Source: Chitinasiproducens palmae (GTDB taxonomy: Bacteria > Pseudomonadota > Gammaproteobacteria > Burkholderiales > Burkholderiaceae). Taken from it: a stretch of DNA of 64,000 nt. Positions 27,431 through 35,337 of the stretch are shown piece after piece; the stretch's first letter is position 1, and each line of letters begins with the position of its first letter. The notes under the pieces are model-generated. The model ran no database searches. It saw only the letters and a list, made by a program, of their open reading frames with translations, and had not been told where the DNA came from. The DNA lies in assembly GCF_900095735.1 (NCBI RefSeq), contig NZ_FNLO01000009.1, forward strand, positions 62,001 to 126,000. The letters run 5' to 3'. The position numbers and the translations under genes were made by a program.

Positions 27431-28362
27431 GGCTCGGTACAGTGTTGCATCAGGGTCGGCCACGGCTCGCGGTCGCGGTCGACGATGGCCTGGCGGTCCT
27501 GCCGGGCGCCGCGCCCGATGGCCGCGACTTCACCATGCAGGCGGTCATCGATGGCTGGCCCGCGACGCGCCCGGCACTGGAGGTGGCTTGCGAGGGCGCG
27601 TCTCCGGTCGCGGTCGACACCTTGCACTGGCTACCGCCGCTGCCGCGACCCGGCAAGGTGCTGTGCGTCGCGCTGAACAACAGCGCAAACAAGGATCGCA
27701 TCATGCGCGGTCCGTCGCACCCGGCCGCGTTCGTGAAGCCCGCCTCGTCGTTGATCGGACATGGCCAGCCCATTCGTCTGCGCGAACACTTCGGGCGGGT
27801 CCATCCGGAACCGGAACTGGCGGTCGTGATCGGCCGCACCGGCAGCGACATCGCGCACGAAGCGGCGCTGGCGCACGTGTTCGGCTACACGATCATCAAC
27901 GATCTGACCGCGCCGACGATGCGCGGCGAGGACACTTTCCATTACCGCGCGATTCATCCGAAGCGCGACGATCCCGAAACCATCGAGTACGTCGACAGTT
28001 GGGTGAGCTATCCGGGCCGGTACAAGGGCAGCGACTCCTTCGGGCCGATGGGGCCCTGGATCGCGACCCGCGATGCGATTCCGGATCCGCACGACCTGGC
28101 CGTGCGCTGTGTCCACCAGGGCCGCCTGGTCACCGAGGACAACACTGCGAATCTGTTCTACAAAGTCGCCGACGTGATTGCGTTCATGTCGACCTACATG
28201 ACGCTCGAAGCGGGCGACATCATCGCGATGGGTACCGCGCTGAAGCAGTCGAACGGCGGTCAGGCGGTGCAGAACGTCGACCTGACCCGCTTCGGCGGTC
28301 CGATCGAGGTCAGCATCAGCGGCATCGGTACGCTGTCCAACCCCGTCGAGCGCCGTGCATGA
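27427..28362 (+). CDS. fumarylacetoacetate hydrolase (FAH) family protein
   Basis: 311 aa. The C-terminal FAH fold is clear: KVLCVALNNSANKDR, PAAFVKPASSLIGHGQPI, VHPEPELAVVIGR (the HxExE-type metal site), GYTIINDLTAP, and MTLEAGDIIAMGTAL. Family members are hydratases, decarboxylases or C-C hydrolases acting on ring-cleavage products. Its place between a LigB dioxygenase and an alpha/beta hydrolase suggests it acts on the cleavage product or a derived 2-oxo-enoate. It starts with GTG at 27427, overlapping the ligB stop; the stop overlaps the next ATG (ATGA). Confidence 0.87.
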   Translation: MRLGTVLHQGRPRLAVAVDDGLAVLPGAAPDGRDFTMQAVIDGWPATRPALEVACEGASPVAVDTLHWLPPLPRPGKVLCVALNNSANKDRIMRGPSHPAAFVKPASSLIGHGQPIRLREHFGRVHPEPELAVVIGRTGSDIAHEAALAHVFGYTIINDLTAPTMRGEDTFHYRAIHPKRDDPETIEYVDSWVSYPGRYKGSDSFGPMGPWIATRDAIPDPHDLAVRCVHQGRLVTEDNTANLFYKVADVIAFMSTYMTLEAGDIIAMGTALKQSNGGQAVQNVDLTRFGGPIEVSISGIGTLSNPVERRA

Positions 28363-29198
28363 ACGATGCACGCGAGGGCTACATCGAACTCGACGGCGAC
28401 GCGTTCTGGTATGAGGAAGCCGGTGCCGGCCCTGCGCTCGTGCTGCTGCACGGTTTTTCATTCGACGCCGCATGCTGGGATCTGCAGTTCCCGCATTGGG
28501 CCGCGCAGCGTCGCGTGATCCGCTATGAACTGCGCGGCTTCGGCCGCTCGACGCGTCGAGCACGCGAGACCGGAGCCGCGTCCGCGCTGCCTGCGCACGT
28601 GCAGGATCTGTTCGAGTTGTGCGCCGCGCTCGGTGTTGCGCGCGCGGACCTGGTGGGCGTATCGCTCGGCGCCAACGTCGCGCTGGCCGCCGCGCTCGCG
28701 CGTCCGGAGTTTGTTCGTTCGCTGTCGCTGGTTTCGCCCGGGCTGCCAGGCCATCGGTGGACTACGCCGCGTCCCCCGGATGAAGCGGCGGCGCATGCGC
28801 GCGCGCGCGGCGTCGCGGCGGCGAAGCGCTACTGGTTCGGTCATCCGATCTTCGAGGCGGCCCGCGCCCGGCCGGTGGCGCGTGCGCTGCTGGCTGAGAT
28901 GATCGAGCGCTACGATGGCTGGCAATGGACGCATGACGGCGCGGCGCCGCTGCCGCCGATCGAGGCTCGTCTCGGCGAAGTGCGTGCGCCCGCGCTGATC
29001 GTGGGCGGCGCACGCGACTGCGACGGCTATCGCGAGATCGCCGCGGCATTGGGCGACGGCATCAGTGGCGCGGAGCGCGTCACGATCGAGGCCGCCGGCC
29101 ACGTGCCGAATCTCGAGGTGCCCGACACGTTCAACGAGTTGATCGATGCCTTCCTTGCGCGCGTGGACGCGGCCGCCGCGTCCACTGCGCCGCCTTGA
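28359..29198 (+). CDS. alpha/beta hydrolase (3-oxoadipate enol-lactonase-like)
   Basis: 279-aa alpha/beta-hydrolase fold enzyme: oxyanion-loop LVLLHGFSFDAACWD, nucleophile elbow GVSLGAN (Ser), acid region APALIVGGARDCDGYREIA with Asp, and catalytic His in EAAGHVPNLEVPD. The layout resembles PcaD/MhpC-type enzymes that open lactones or cleave C-C bonds of ring-fission products. It overlaps the FAH gene by ATGA and is part of the same operon, which supports a role late in this aromatic route. Exact substrate not determinable. Confidence 0.85.
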   Translation: MNDAREGYIELDGDAFWYEEAGAGPALVLLHGFSFDAACWDLQFPHWAAQRRVIRYELRGFGRSTRRARETGAASALPAHVQDLFELCAALGVARADLVGVSLGANVALAAALARPEFVRSLSLVSPGLPGHRWTTPRPPDEAAAHARARGVAAAKRYWFGHPIFEAARARPVARALLAEMIERYDGWQWTHDGAAPLPPIEARLGEVRAPALIVGGARDCDGYREIAAALGDGISGAERVTIEAAGHVPNLEVPDTFNELIDAFLARVDAAAASTAPP

Positions 29199-29202
29199 TC
29201 CG

Positions 29203-30069
29203 ATGCCTTCGATGTCCGTTCCGTCCAACGCGTCAGTTCCGTCAGCCCAGCCTCCCGATAGCGCCGAGGCGACCTGCGGCCACGCGCACACCGACGCGCA
29301 CACCCATGCGCATAGCCACGCGCGCCAGCCGCGTGTGATGCTGATCCACGCGCTGCCTGAGTCGCCCGCACCGGCGCATGCGGCGTTCGCCGCGCACTGG
29401 CCGGCCGCCCGCGTCTTCAACCTGATGGACGATTCGCTCGCCGTCGACCGCCAGGCCGCGGGCGCGCTGGCGCCGGCGATCACGGATCGCATCGTCGCCT
29501 TGGCGCGCTATGCCGCCGCGAGCGGCGGCGATGCGGATCCGACTGGCGGCATTTTGTTCACCTGCTCGGCGTTCGGGGCGGCGATCGACGCAGCGAAGCG
29601 CGCGGTGGCCATCCCGGTGTTGCGCCCGAACGAAGCCGCGTTCGAGGCGGCGCTGGCGCGCGGCGACCGCCTCGCCGTGATGGTGAGCTTCGAACCGAGT
29701 CTCGCCGGACTGTTGGACGAGCTGGGTTCGATGGCCGATACGCGTGGTCGACGCGTGTCGGTTCAGGGCCACTGCGTCGCAGGCGCGCTGGCGGCATTGC
29801 AGGCCGGAGACGGCGCGAAGCATGACCGCCTGGTCGCGGCGGCGGTTGCCGAACTGCGCGAGGTCGACGCAGTGATTCTCGGCCAGTTCTCACTGGCCCG
29901 CGCACGCGAGGCAAGCGCCGCGCTCAGCGGGGTGCCGATCTTGACCACGCCTGAGAGCGCGGTGCGTCGTCTTCGGCAGTGCTGCGAGGACGCTGGCGTG
30001 CCGCACATCTTTGCACCCGCCGACGGCGCCGGAGCAGCTGTCACGGCCAGCCGACCGGACGGCGGCTGA
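29203..30069 (+). CDS. Asp/Glu racemase-family protein with a His-rich N-terminus
   Basis: 288 aa. Residues about 45-280 match the aspartate/glutamate/hydantoin racemase superfamily: VMLIHALPESPAPAH, GGILFTCSAFGAAIDAA with the first catalytic Cys, PVLRPNEAAFEAAL, KHDRLVAAAVAELREVDAVILGQFSLARA, and PILTTPESAVRRLR where a second catalytic Cys is absent. The missing Cys suggests an isomerase, decarboxylase or lyase role rather than a classical racemase. The N-terminus holds His-X repeats (HAHTDAHTHAHSHARQ), a possible metal site produced by a short DNA repeat. It begins 4 bases after the hydrolase stop and ends the operon. Confidence 0.75.
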   Translation: MPSMSVPSNASVPSAQPPDSAEATCGHAHTDAHTHAHSHARQPRVMLIHALPESPAPAHAAFAAHWPAARVFNLMDDSLAVDRQAAGALAPAITDRIVALARYAAASGGDADPTGGILFTCSAFGAAIDAAKRAVAIPVLRPNEAAFEAALARGDRLAVMVSFEPSLAGLLDELGSMADTRGRRVSVQGHCVAGALAALQAGDGAKHDRLVAAAVAELREVDAVILGQFSLARAREASAALSGVPILTTPESAVRRLRQCCEDAGVPHIFAPADGAGAAVTASRPDGG

Positions 30070-30159
30070 CGCCGCGCGGCGGCACGCATACAACAACCCC
30101 GTGTCCGTGGCCATCGTCACGGCTGCGCAGGCACGGGACAGCCAGCAAGGAGAGAGACG

Positions 30160-31680
30160 ATGAAAGCAGCAGTCAACGGCGGGGCCCGCGAGGTTGAAGT
30201 GAGCAGTGCATCGCCGCCGGTGGTGAGCGCGGCCAGCAACCTGGTGGCTTCGATGGCCAGCCGGGGCGCAGCTCAGGTTGCAGCTGAGCTTGCAGCGCGG
30301 TTTGCGGCGCGGCTTGCAGTTGAGATTCCAGCTGAGATTGCAACTGATGTTGCGACCGAGGTCGCGCCGCAGCGGACGCGCGATCGGGCCACCGCGAGCG
30401 CACCGATGTGCGCGCGCCGACTCGGCGCCAGCGGGTCGGCGCATGGCTCGCGGCGGCTCGGCTCACGCGCGCGGTGGGCAGCAATGCGTTCGCGCGGCAG
30501 GGCGGCGGCCACGATCCCCTCACGCGTTCGAAGCGCGACGCTGGCGTCCGCAGTCGCGATCGGCCTGGCGCTGCTCGCTGCGCCAGCCTGGGCCGACGTG
30601 AAGGTCGGCGTGGTGCTGTCGCTCACCGGGCCAGCGGCCTCGCTTGGTCAGCCTGCGATGAATACGCTCAAGCTGATGCCGAGCGAGATGAATGGCACGC
30701 GCGTCCAATACATCGTGCTGGACGACGCCACCGACACCACCCGCGCCGTCACCGATGTTCGCAAGCTGATCAACGAGGAACACGTGGACCTGATCATCGG
30801 CCCGTCGGTGTCGCCCAATGCATTCGCGATCATGCCGGTGGCTGCCGAAGCGAAGACGCCGGTAATCAGTCTCGCGTCGTCGATGAAGATCGTCATCCCG
30901 CTCGATGGGCCGCGCAAGTGGGCGTACAAGTTCTCGCAGCACGACAGCCAGAACGTCGATGCGCTGGTGGCCGAGATGAAACGTCAGCGCGTCAAGACGG
31001 TTGCCGCGATCGGCTTCGCCGACTCGTACGGCGAGGGCATGATCGACCTGCTGAAGCAAAAGGCGCCGGCGGCTGGCATCCAGGTCGTGGCGGACGAGCG
31101 ATATGCGAAGAACGACGCGTCCGTCACCGCCCAGGTGCTGCGCATGCTGGCAAAGAAACCGGACGCCGTGTTCATCGGCGCCTCGGGTACCGCGGGGGCG
31201 CTGCCGGAGCTATCGCTGGCCGAGCGTGGCTATCGCGGCGGCATTTACCAAACCCAGGGCGTGGCGAACAAGGACTTCCTGCGGGTGTGCGGCAAGGCCT
31301 GCGACGGCACCTTCGTCTCCGTCGGGCCGGTGATGGTTGCCGACCAACTGCCGCCGAATCATCCGACCCGCCAGGTCGGGCTGTCCTACACGCAACGCTA
31401 CGACGCCCAGTTCGGCGCCGGTAGCGCCACCGCGCAGAGCGCGGGCATGTGGGACTCCTTCCTGGCCTTCCAGCGCGTGCTGCCGGGTGCGCTGGCGAAG
31501 GCCAAGCCGGGCACCACGGCGTTTCGAGAGGCCTTGCGGCAGGGGCTCGAACAGATTCGCGAGCTGCCGGTGACCCACGGCGTGATCAACACATCGCCGA
31601 CCGATCATCAGGGCATGGATGCGCGCGCCATGGTGGTGGTCCGCATCGAAAAGGGCAACTGGAAGCTGGTCTCGCCCTGA
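30160..31680 (+). CDS. ABC transporter periplasmic substrate-binding protein (branched-chain amino acid/aromatic type) with a 108-aa leader extension
   Basis: Residues 148-506 are a type I periplasmic binding protein of the LivJ/HAAT class: VKVGVVLSLTGPAASLG, VDLIIGPSVSPNAFAIMPVA, TVAAIGFADSYGEGM, KPDAVFIGASGTA and the C-terminal GVINTSPTDHQGMD. A good signal peptide (twin-basic start, hydrophobic LASAVAIGLALLAAPAWA) begins only at residue 109 (ATG 30484). The best ribosome binding site, AAGGAGAGAG, is upstream of ATG 30160. The 108 residues in between are repeat-derived (AARFAARLAVEIPAEIATDVATE). Either export starts from 30484 or the repeat has lengthened the leader. The ring-cleavage operon upstream suggests an aromatic ligand. 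Confidence 0.82.
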   Translation: MKAAVNGGAREVEVSSASPPVVSAASNLVASMASRGAAQVAAELAARFAARLAVEIPAEIATDVATEVAPQRTRDRATASAPMCARRLGASGSAHGSRRLGSRARWAAMRSRGRAAATIPSRVRSATLASAVAIGLALLAAPAWADVKVGVVLSLTGPAASLGQPAMNTLKLMPSEMNGTRVQYIVLDDATDTTRAVTDVRKLINEEHVDLIIGPSVSPNAFAIMPVAAEAKTPVISLASSMKIVIPLDGPRKWAYKFSQHDSQNVDALVAEMKRQRVKTVAAIGFADSYGEGMIDLLKQKAPAAGIQVVADERYAKNDASVTAQVLRMLAKKPDAVFIGASGTAGALPELSLAERGYRGGIYQTQGVANKDFLRVCGKACDGTFVSVGPVMVADQLPPNHPTRQVGLSYTQRYDAQFGAGSATAQSAGMWDSFLAFQRVLPGALAKAKPGTTAFREALRQGLEQIRELPVTHGVINTSPTDHQGMDARAMVVVRIEKGNWKLVSP

Positions 31681-31820
31681 GCCATGCATCGCAAGGCGGA
31701 ACGGCGGCGCGTCGGTCATCGGCGGCGCCGCTTATCGGGTAAGGTAGGAGTCGGTCCGTGCCGACCGGAGGGTCGGGCGGTGCAGGGCCACCCACCTCGT
31801 CCGAACCGAGCCAGCTCTCG

Positions 31821-32441
31821 ATGAAACGTTCATTCCAGTCAGACTTCCGTCATCGCGGGCGCGCGAGCGAAGCGGCGTCGCAGTCGCAGTCGCAGCCGCA
31901 ATTGCAGTCGCAGTCGCACAGATCCGATGCCGGGTGGCGAACGTCTGGCATCGGCCGCGTCGCCGGCGCGGCGCTGTCGCTCTTGCTGCTCGGCGCCGGC
32001 GCTGCCACGCTCGCGCCGGGTGCCGCGCAGGCCGAGGAGATCGGCAGCGTGCGCACGCATTTCAAAATCACCGGTTCCGACCGCGTCGTGGTCGAAGCCT
32101 ATGACGACCCGCTGGTGCCCGGCGTCACCTGCTACGTGTCGCGCGCGCGCACGGGCGGCATCAAGGGCTCGCTGGGCGTTGCCGAAGATCCGACCGAGGC
32201 GTCGATCGCGTGCCGGCAGACCGGCCCGGTCAGTTTCGCCGGCCCGCTTCCCCAGCAGACCGACGTGTTCTCCGAACGCCTGTCGTTTATTTTCAAGACG
32301 CTGCATGTGGTACGCATCGTCGATCGTCCACGCAACACGCTGGTCTATCTGACCTACAGCGACCGGGTCGTCACCGGCAGCGCGAAGAATGGCGTGAGCG
32401 CGGTGCCGATCCCGGCCAACCAGAAAATCCCGGTCAAGTAG
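31821..32441 (+). CDS. creA: CreA-family periplasmic protein
   Basis: 206 aa. From about residue 70 it matches CreA: EEIGSVRTHFKITGSDRVVVEAYDDP, VTCYVSRARTGGIKGSLGVAED, SIACRQTGPVSF, FKTLHVVRIVDRPRNTLVYLTYSD. The family is exported and of unknown function. The signal helix (VAGAALSLLLLGAGAATLAPGAAQA) is preceded by about 45 residues including a Ser-Gln repeat made by (gcagtc)n DNA. ATG 31821 is taken as the start. It converges with the box-cluster hydrolase and overlaps its end by 8 bases. Confidence 0.85.
   Translation: MKRSFQSDFRHRGRASEAASQSQSQPQLQSQSHRSDAGWRTSGIGRVAGAALSLLLLGAGAATLAPGAAQAEEIGSVRTHFKITGSDRVVVEAYDDPLVPGVTCYVSRARTGGIKGSLGVAEDPTEASIACRQTGPVSFAGPLPQQTDVFSERLSFIFKTLHVVRIVDRPRNTLVYLTYSDRVVTGSAKNGVSAVPIPANQKIPVK
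31873..31918 (+). repeat. (GCAGTC)n repeat before the creA signal peptide
   Basis: About seven imperfect hexamers encode a Ser-Gln-rich stretch between the start codon and the signal helix of the CreA-family protein. Confidence 0.85.
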
Positions 32442-33393
32442 GCGCGCGCCAGCCCTCCAGACCAGCAGCGAAATCGGCGATCAGGCGATTCAGCGCCTCG
32501 CTCTGGTCGCGATGCGGGGAGTGCCGGCAGTCGGGCAAGGCGGCCGTGCGCGCATGCGGCACTTGCTCGACGATTGCATCGAGCTGGCGGAGCGTGCCGT
32601 ATTGATCGTCGATGCCTTGCACCGCCAGCAGCGGGCGCGCGATGGTGCCGAGCGCGCTGCGCATGTCCCAGTCGAGAAACGACGGGTCGAGCCAGACCTC
32701 GTTCCAGCCCCAGAACGCGGACGCCACGTCGTCGTGATAGCGCGACAGCGCGGTCTGCAGGCCGCCTTCCAGGAAGGCGGTACGCGCCTCGGCAATGCTG
32801 GCGACGGTCAGCGGCTCGACGAAGGTATGCGGCGCAATCACCACTGCGCCAGCGAGGGCCTGCGGAAACAGGGCCGCGTACCACAGCGCGATCGACGCGC
32901 CGTCGCTGTGACCGACCAGCAGCATGCGACGGCGCGTGGCCGGCGCTACCGACAAGGCGTCGAGCAGCGCCGGCAAGACGGTGTCCGCCTGATGCCGCAT
33001 GAAGTCGAGCGGCCAGCGTTCACCGTCGGCGCGCGGCGTCGAGCGGCCGTAACCTGGACGTGAATACACCAGGCCTTGGCAACCGAGCGCATCGCACAGG
33101 CGTTGGGGCCAGTCCTTCCACAGCGCGACCGACCCCAGCCCTTCGTGAAGAAACACGGCCAGCGGTCGATCCGCCGCAGCGCCGTTCAGCCAGACGGTTT
33201 CGATCGCCAGCGGCGCACCGGCAACGGTGAGTTGCACCTGCCGCGGCGCCGGCGTCATCGGCCCGGCCCCGTCGGACTTGCCGGGCCCGCCGAAGTCGTA
33301 GGCGGAGTCGTTGCCGCGGCCGCGCCGCGTCTCGCCGGCTGCCGCGCGATTGATCGCGGGCCCGCGCGGCGGCGTCTCGCCGGGTGCGCTCAT
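32434..33393 (-). CDS. alpha/beta hydrolase of the box cluster
   Basis: 319 aa. Alpha/beta-hydrolase motifs are LAVFLHEGLGSVALWKDWP, VYSRPGYGRS, nucleophile elbow LLVGHSDGAS (Ser), ALLAVQGIDDQYG (Asp) and CRHSPHRD (His). Hydrolases of this type recur beside benzoate-CoA ligase in box clusters and may clear dead-end CoA thioesters or lactones; the reaction is not established from sequence. ATG 33393 overlaps the bclA stop (ATGA). The first 45 residues are low-complexity, and ATG 33258 could be the original start. Confidence 0.82.
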   Translation of the reverse strand: MSAPGETPPRGPAINRAAAGETRRGRGNDSAYDFGGPGKSDGAGPMTPAPRQVQLTVAGAPLAIETVWLNGAAADRPLAVFLHEGLGSVALWKDWPQRLCDALGCQGLVYSRPGYGRSTPRADGERWPLDFMRHQADTVLPALLDALSVAPATRRRMLLVGHSDGASIALWYAALFPQALAGAVVIAPHTFVEPLTVASIAEARTAFLEGGLQTALSRYHDDVASAFWGWNEVWLDPSFLDWDMRSALGTIARPLLAVQGIDDQYGTLRQLDAIVEQVPHARTAALPDCRHSPHRDQSEALNRLIADFAAGLEGWRAPT

Positions 33394-34982
33394 GCGAGCT
33401 GCTCCCGCAGCTTGTAGCGCTGAATCTTGCCGGTGGCGGTCTTCGGCAGTGCCTCGACGAAGACGATTTCGCGCGGATACTTGTGCGGCGCGAGGCGTGC
33501 CTTGACGAAGGCGCGCAACTCGTCGGCCAGTGCCGGATCCGCCGCGCCATGCTTCAGCACCACGAAGGCGCGCGTCTTCAATAAGCCGTCCCGCTCGACG
33601 CCGGCGACGCCCGCTTCCAGCACCGCCTCGTGTTGGCACAGCACCATCTCCACCTCGACCGGCGAGACGTACTGGCCACTGACTTTGAGCATGTCGTCGC
33701 TGCGGCCCGCGTAGACGAAGCAGCCGTTCGGCAGGCGGCGATATTTGTCGCCGCTGCGCATCCAGTCGCCGAGGAAGGTGGCGCGCGACTTCTCGCGGTT
33801 GGTCCAGTACATCAAGGCCGCGCTCGGGCCCTTGATATAAAGATCGCCGATCTCCCCATCCGGCACCGGCTGGCCGTCCTCGCCGCGCAGTTCCACTTCG
33901 TAGCCGGGCACCGGGCGGCCGGTGGTGCCGTACTCGACGTCGCCCGGCACGTTCGACACGAAGATGTGCAGCATCTCGGTCGAGCCGAGGCCGTCGAGGA
34001 TGTCGCAGCCGAAATGATCGCGAAAGCGTTCACCCAGTTCGCGCGGCAAGGCCTCCCCGGCCGATGTGCACACGCGCATCGCCACCGTCTCGCGCGCCGG
34101 CACGTCCGGATGCGCGAGCATGCTCGCGTACAGCGTGGGCACGCCGCAGAAAATCGTCGGACGGTGCTGACGCAGGCGGTGGTAAACCGCGTCCGCGGTC
34201 GGGCGTTCGGCCATCAACACGGTGGTTGCGCCAACCGACAGTGGAAACGTCAGCGCATTGCCGAGGCCGTACGCGAAGAATAGCTTGGCGGCGGAGAACA
34301 CCACATCGTCCGGCCGGATGCCGAGGATCGGCTTCGCATACAGCTCGGCGGTCCAATGCAGGTTGGCGTGAGTGTGAACCGTGCCCTTGGGCCGGCCAGT
34401 GGACCCCGACGAGTACAGCCAGAAGGCGATGTCGTCGTCGTAGGTGGCGAGCGCGCGCGGCGCCGGCGCCGCCTCGGTGATCATGCGTTCGAGCACGCGC
34501 TCGCACGGCAGGTCCGGGTCGGCCGGCTGCGAGACGATCAGCATTGCGCCCTCGTGCGGTGCGTCGGCCAGCGCCTGGGCGACGGTCGGCAACAGCACGC
34601 CGGATGCAATGACGGCGCGCGCCCGGCTGTGCTCGAGCATATAGGCGTAATCCGCCGGCGTCAGCAGCGTGTTCGCGACCACGGGCACCACGCCGGCATA
34701 GAGCGCGCCGAGAAACACGATCGGCAGCGCCACCGTGTCGAGCATCACCAGCAGAATGCGCTCTTCCGGATGGATGCCAAGTGTGCGCAGGCTGCCGGCA
34801 AAGCGCCGCGCCGCGTCTTCGAGAGCCGCGTAGCTCGTCGTGCCGGCATCGTCGATGTAAGCGACCTTGTCGCCGCGTTCGGCGTTGAGCGCGAACACCG
34901 CTTCGGCGAAGTTGTAACGCGGTGGCGGCGCTCGCCAGCCGCCGAGCGTCGGCGTGGCGGGGCGCTCGATCAGTGTCTCCAT
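33390..34982 (-). CDS. bclA: benzoate-CoA ligase
   Basis: ATP-dependent activation of benzoate to benzoyl-CoA, the first step of the box pathway. The 530-aa adenylate-forming enzyme has YSSGSTGRPKGTVHTHANL, the aromatic-binding FFAYGLGNALTFPL segment, CTSAGEALPRELGERF, DGLGSTEMLHIFVSN (characteristic of benzoate/4-hydroxybenzoate-CoA ligases), GDKYRRLPNGCFVYAGRSDDMLKVSGQYVSP and the C-terminal Lys in PKTATGKIQRYKLR. ATG 34982 has GAGGAG 7 bases upstream. Context with boxABCD makes benzoate the likely substrate. Confidence 0.93.
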   Translation of the reverse strand: METLIERPATPTLGGWRAPPPRYNFAEAVFALNAERGDKVAYIDDAGTTSYAALEDAARRFAGSLRTLGIHPEERILLVMLDTVALPIVFLGALYAGVVPVVANTLLTPADYAYMLEHSRARAVIASGVLLPTVAQALADAPHEGAMLIVSQPADPDLPCERVLERMITEAAPAPRALATYDDDIAFWLYSSGSTGRPKGTVHTHANLHWTAELYAKPILGIRPDDVVFSAAKLFFAYGLGNALTFPLSVGATTVLMAERPTADAVYHRLRQHRPTIFCGVPTLYASMLAHPDVPARETVAMRVCTSAGEALPRELGERFRDHFGCDILDGLGSTEMLHIFVSNVPGDVEYGTTGRPVPGYEVELRGEDGQPVPDGEIGDLYIKGPSAALMYWTNREKSRATFLGDWMRSGDKYRRLPNGCFVYAGRSDDMLKVSGQYVSPVEVEMVLCQHEAVLEAGVAGVERDGLLKTRAFVVLKHGAADPALADELRAFVKARLAPHKYPREIVFVEALPKTATGKIQRYKLREQLA

Positions 34983-35337
34983 TGCTGTTCTCCTCGATGC
35001 CTGTCGGAGGGGGCGCTGCATGACGGGTCGCTGAGTGCGCCGCCGCGCGGGTTGCGGGGTGGCATGCATTCGAGGCGGCCTTGCAAGCTGTAGCGAGCGT
35101 TGTGGGGTGCTTTGTGGCGTGCGCGGCCACGGCAGGGATCGCTGCATCGCTGGCCGTCGCGCTGCGCGTCGTCGGCGTGAGCGCTGCTTGGCGGCCGCGC
35201 CGTTTGACTGGTCCAAGGCCCGCATCGGTGCCAGCGCGCGCCCGTTCGAGATCTACGTCGGCGTGTACCTCGGCGTGGGCGACGCGCCAGACAGGCGCGC
35301 GTACATACCGATCTGCAATGGATCGATGCCGCCGTGG
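34983..35337. other. bclA-boxD spacer without a supported gene
   Basis: The 355-base gap holds repetitive sequence related to ctgcatgacgggtcgc and tgcattcgaggcgg, which reads as His/Thr/Ala-rich low-complexity peptides in several frames. None has family similarity or a good start. No terminator seen, so boxD and bclA may still be co-transcribed. Confidence 0.5.

Noticed and set aside
26399-27463. 354-residue antisense frame over ligB
   Set aside because: It is a shadow frame; ligB keeps all iron-binding residues in the sense frame.
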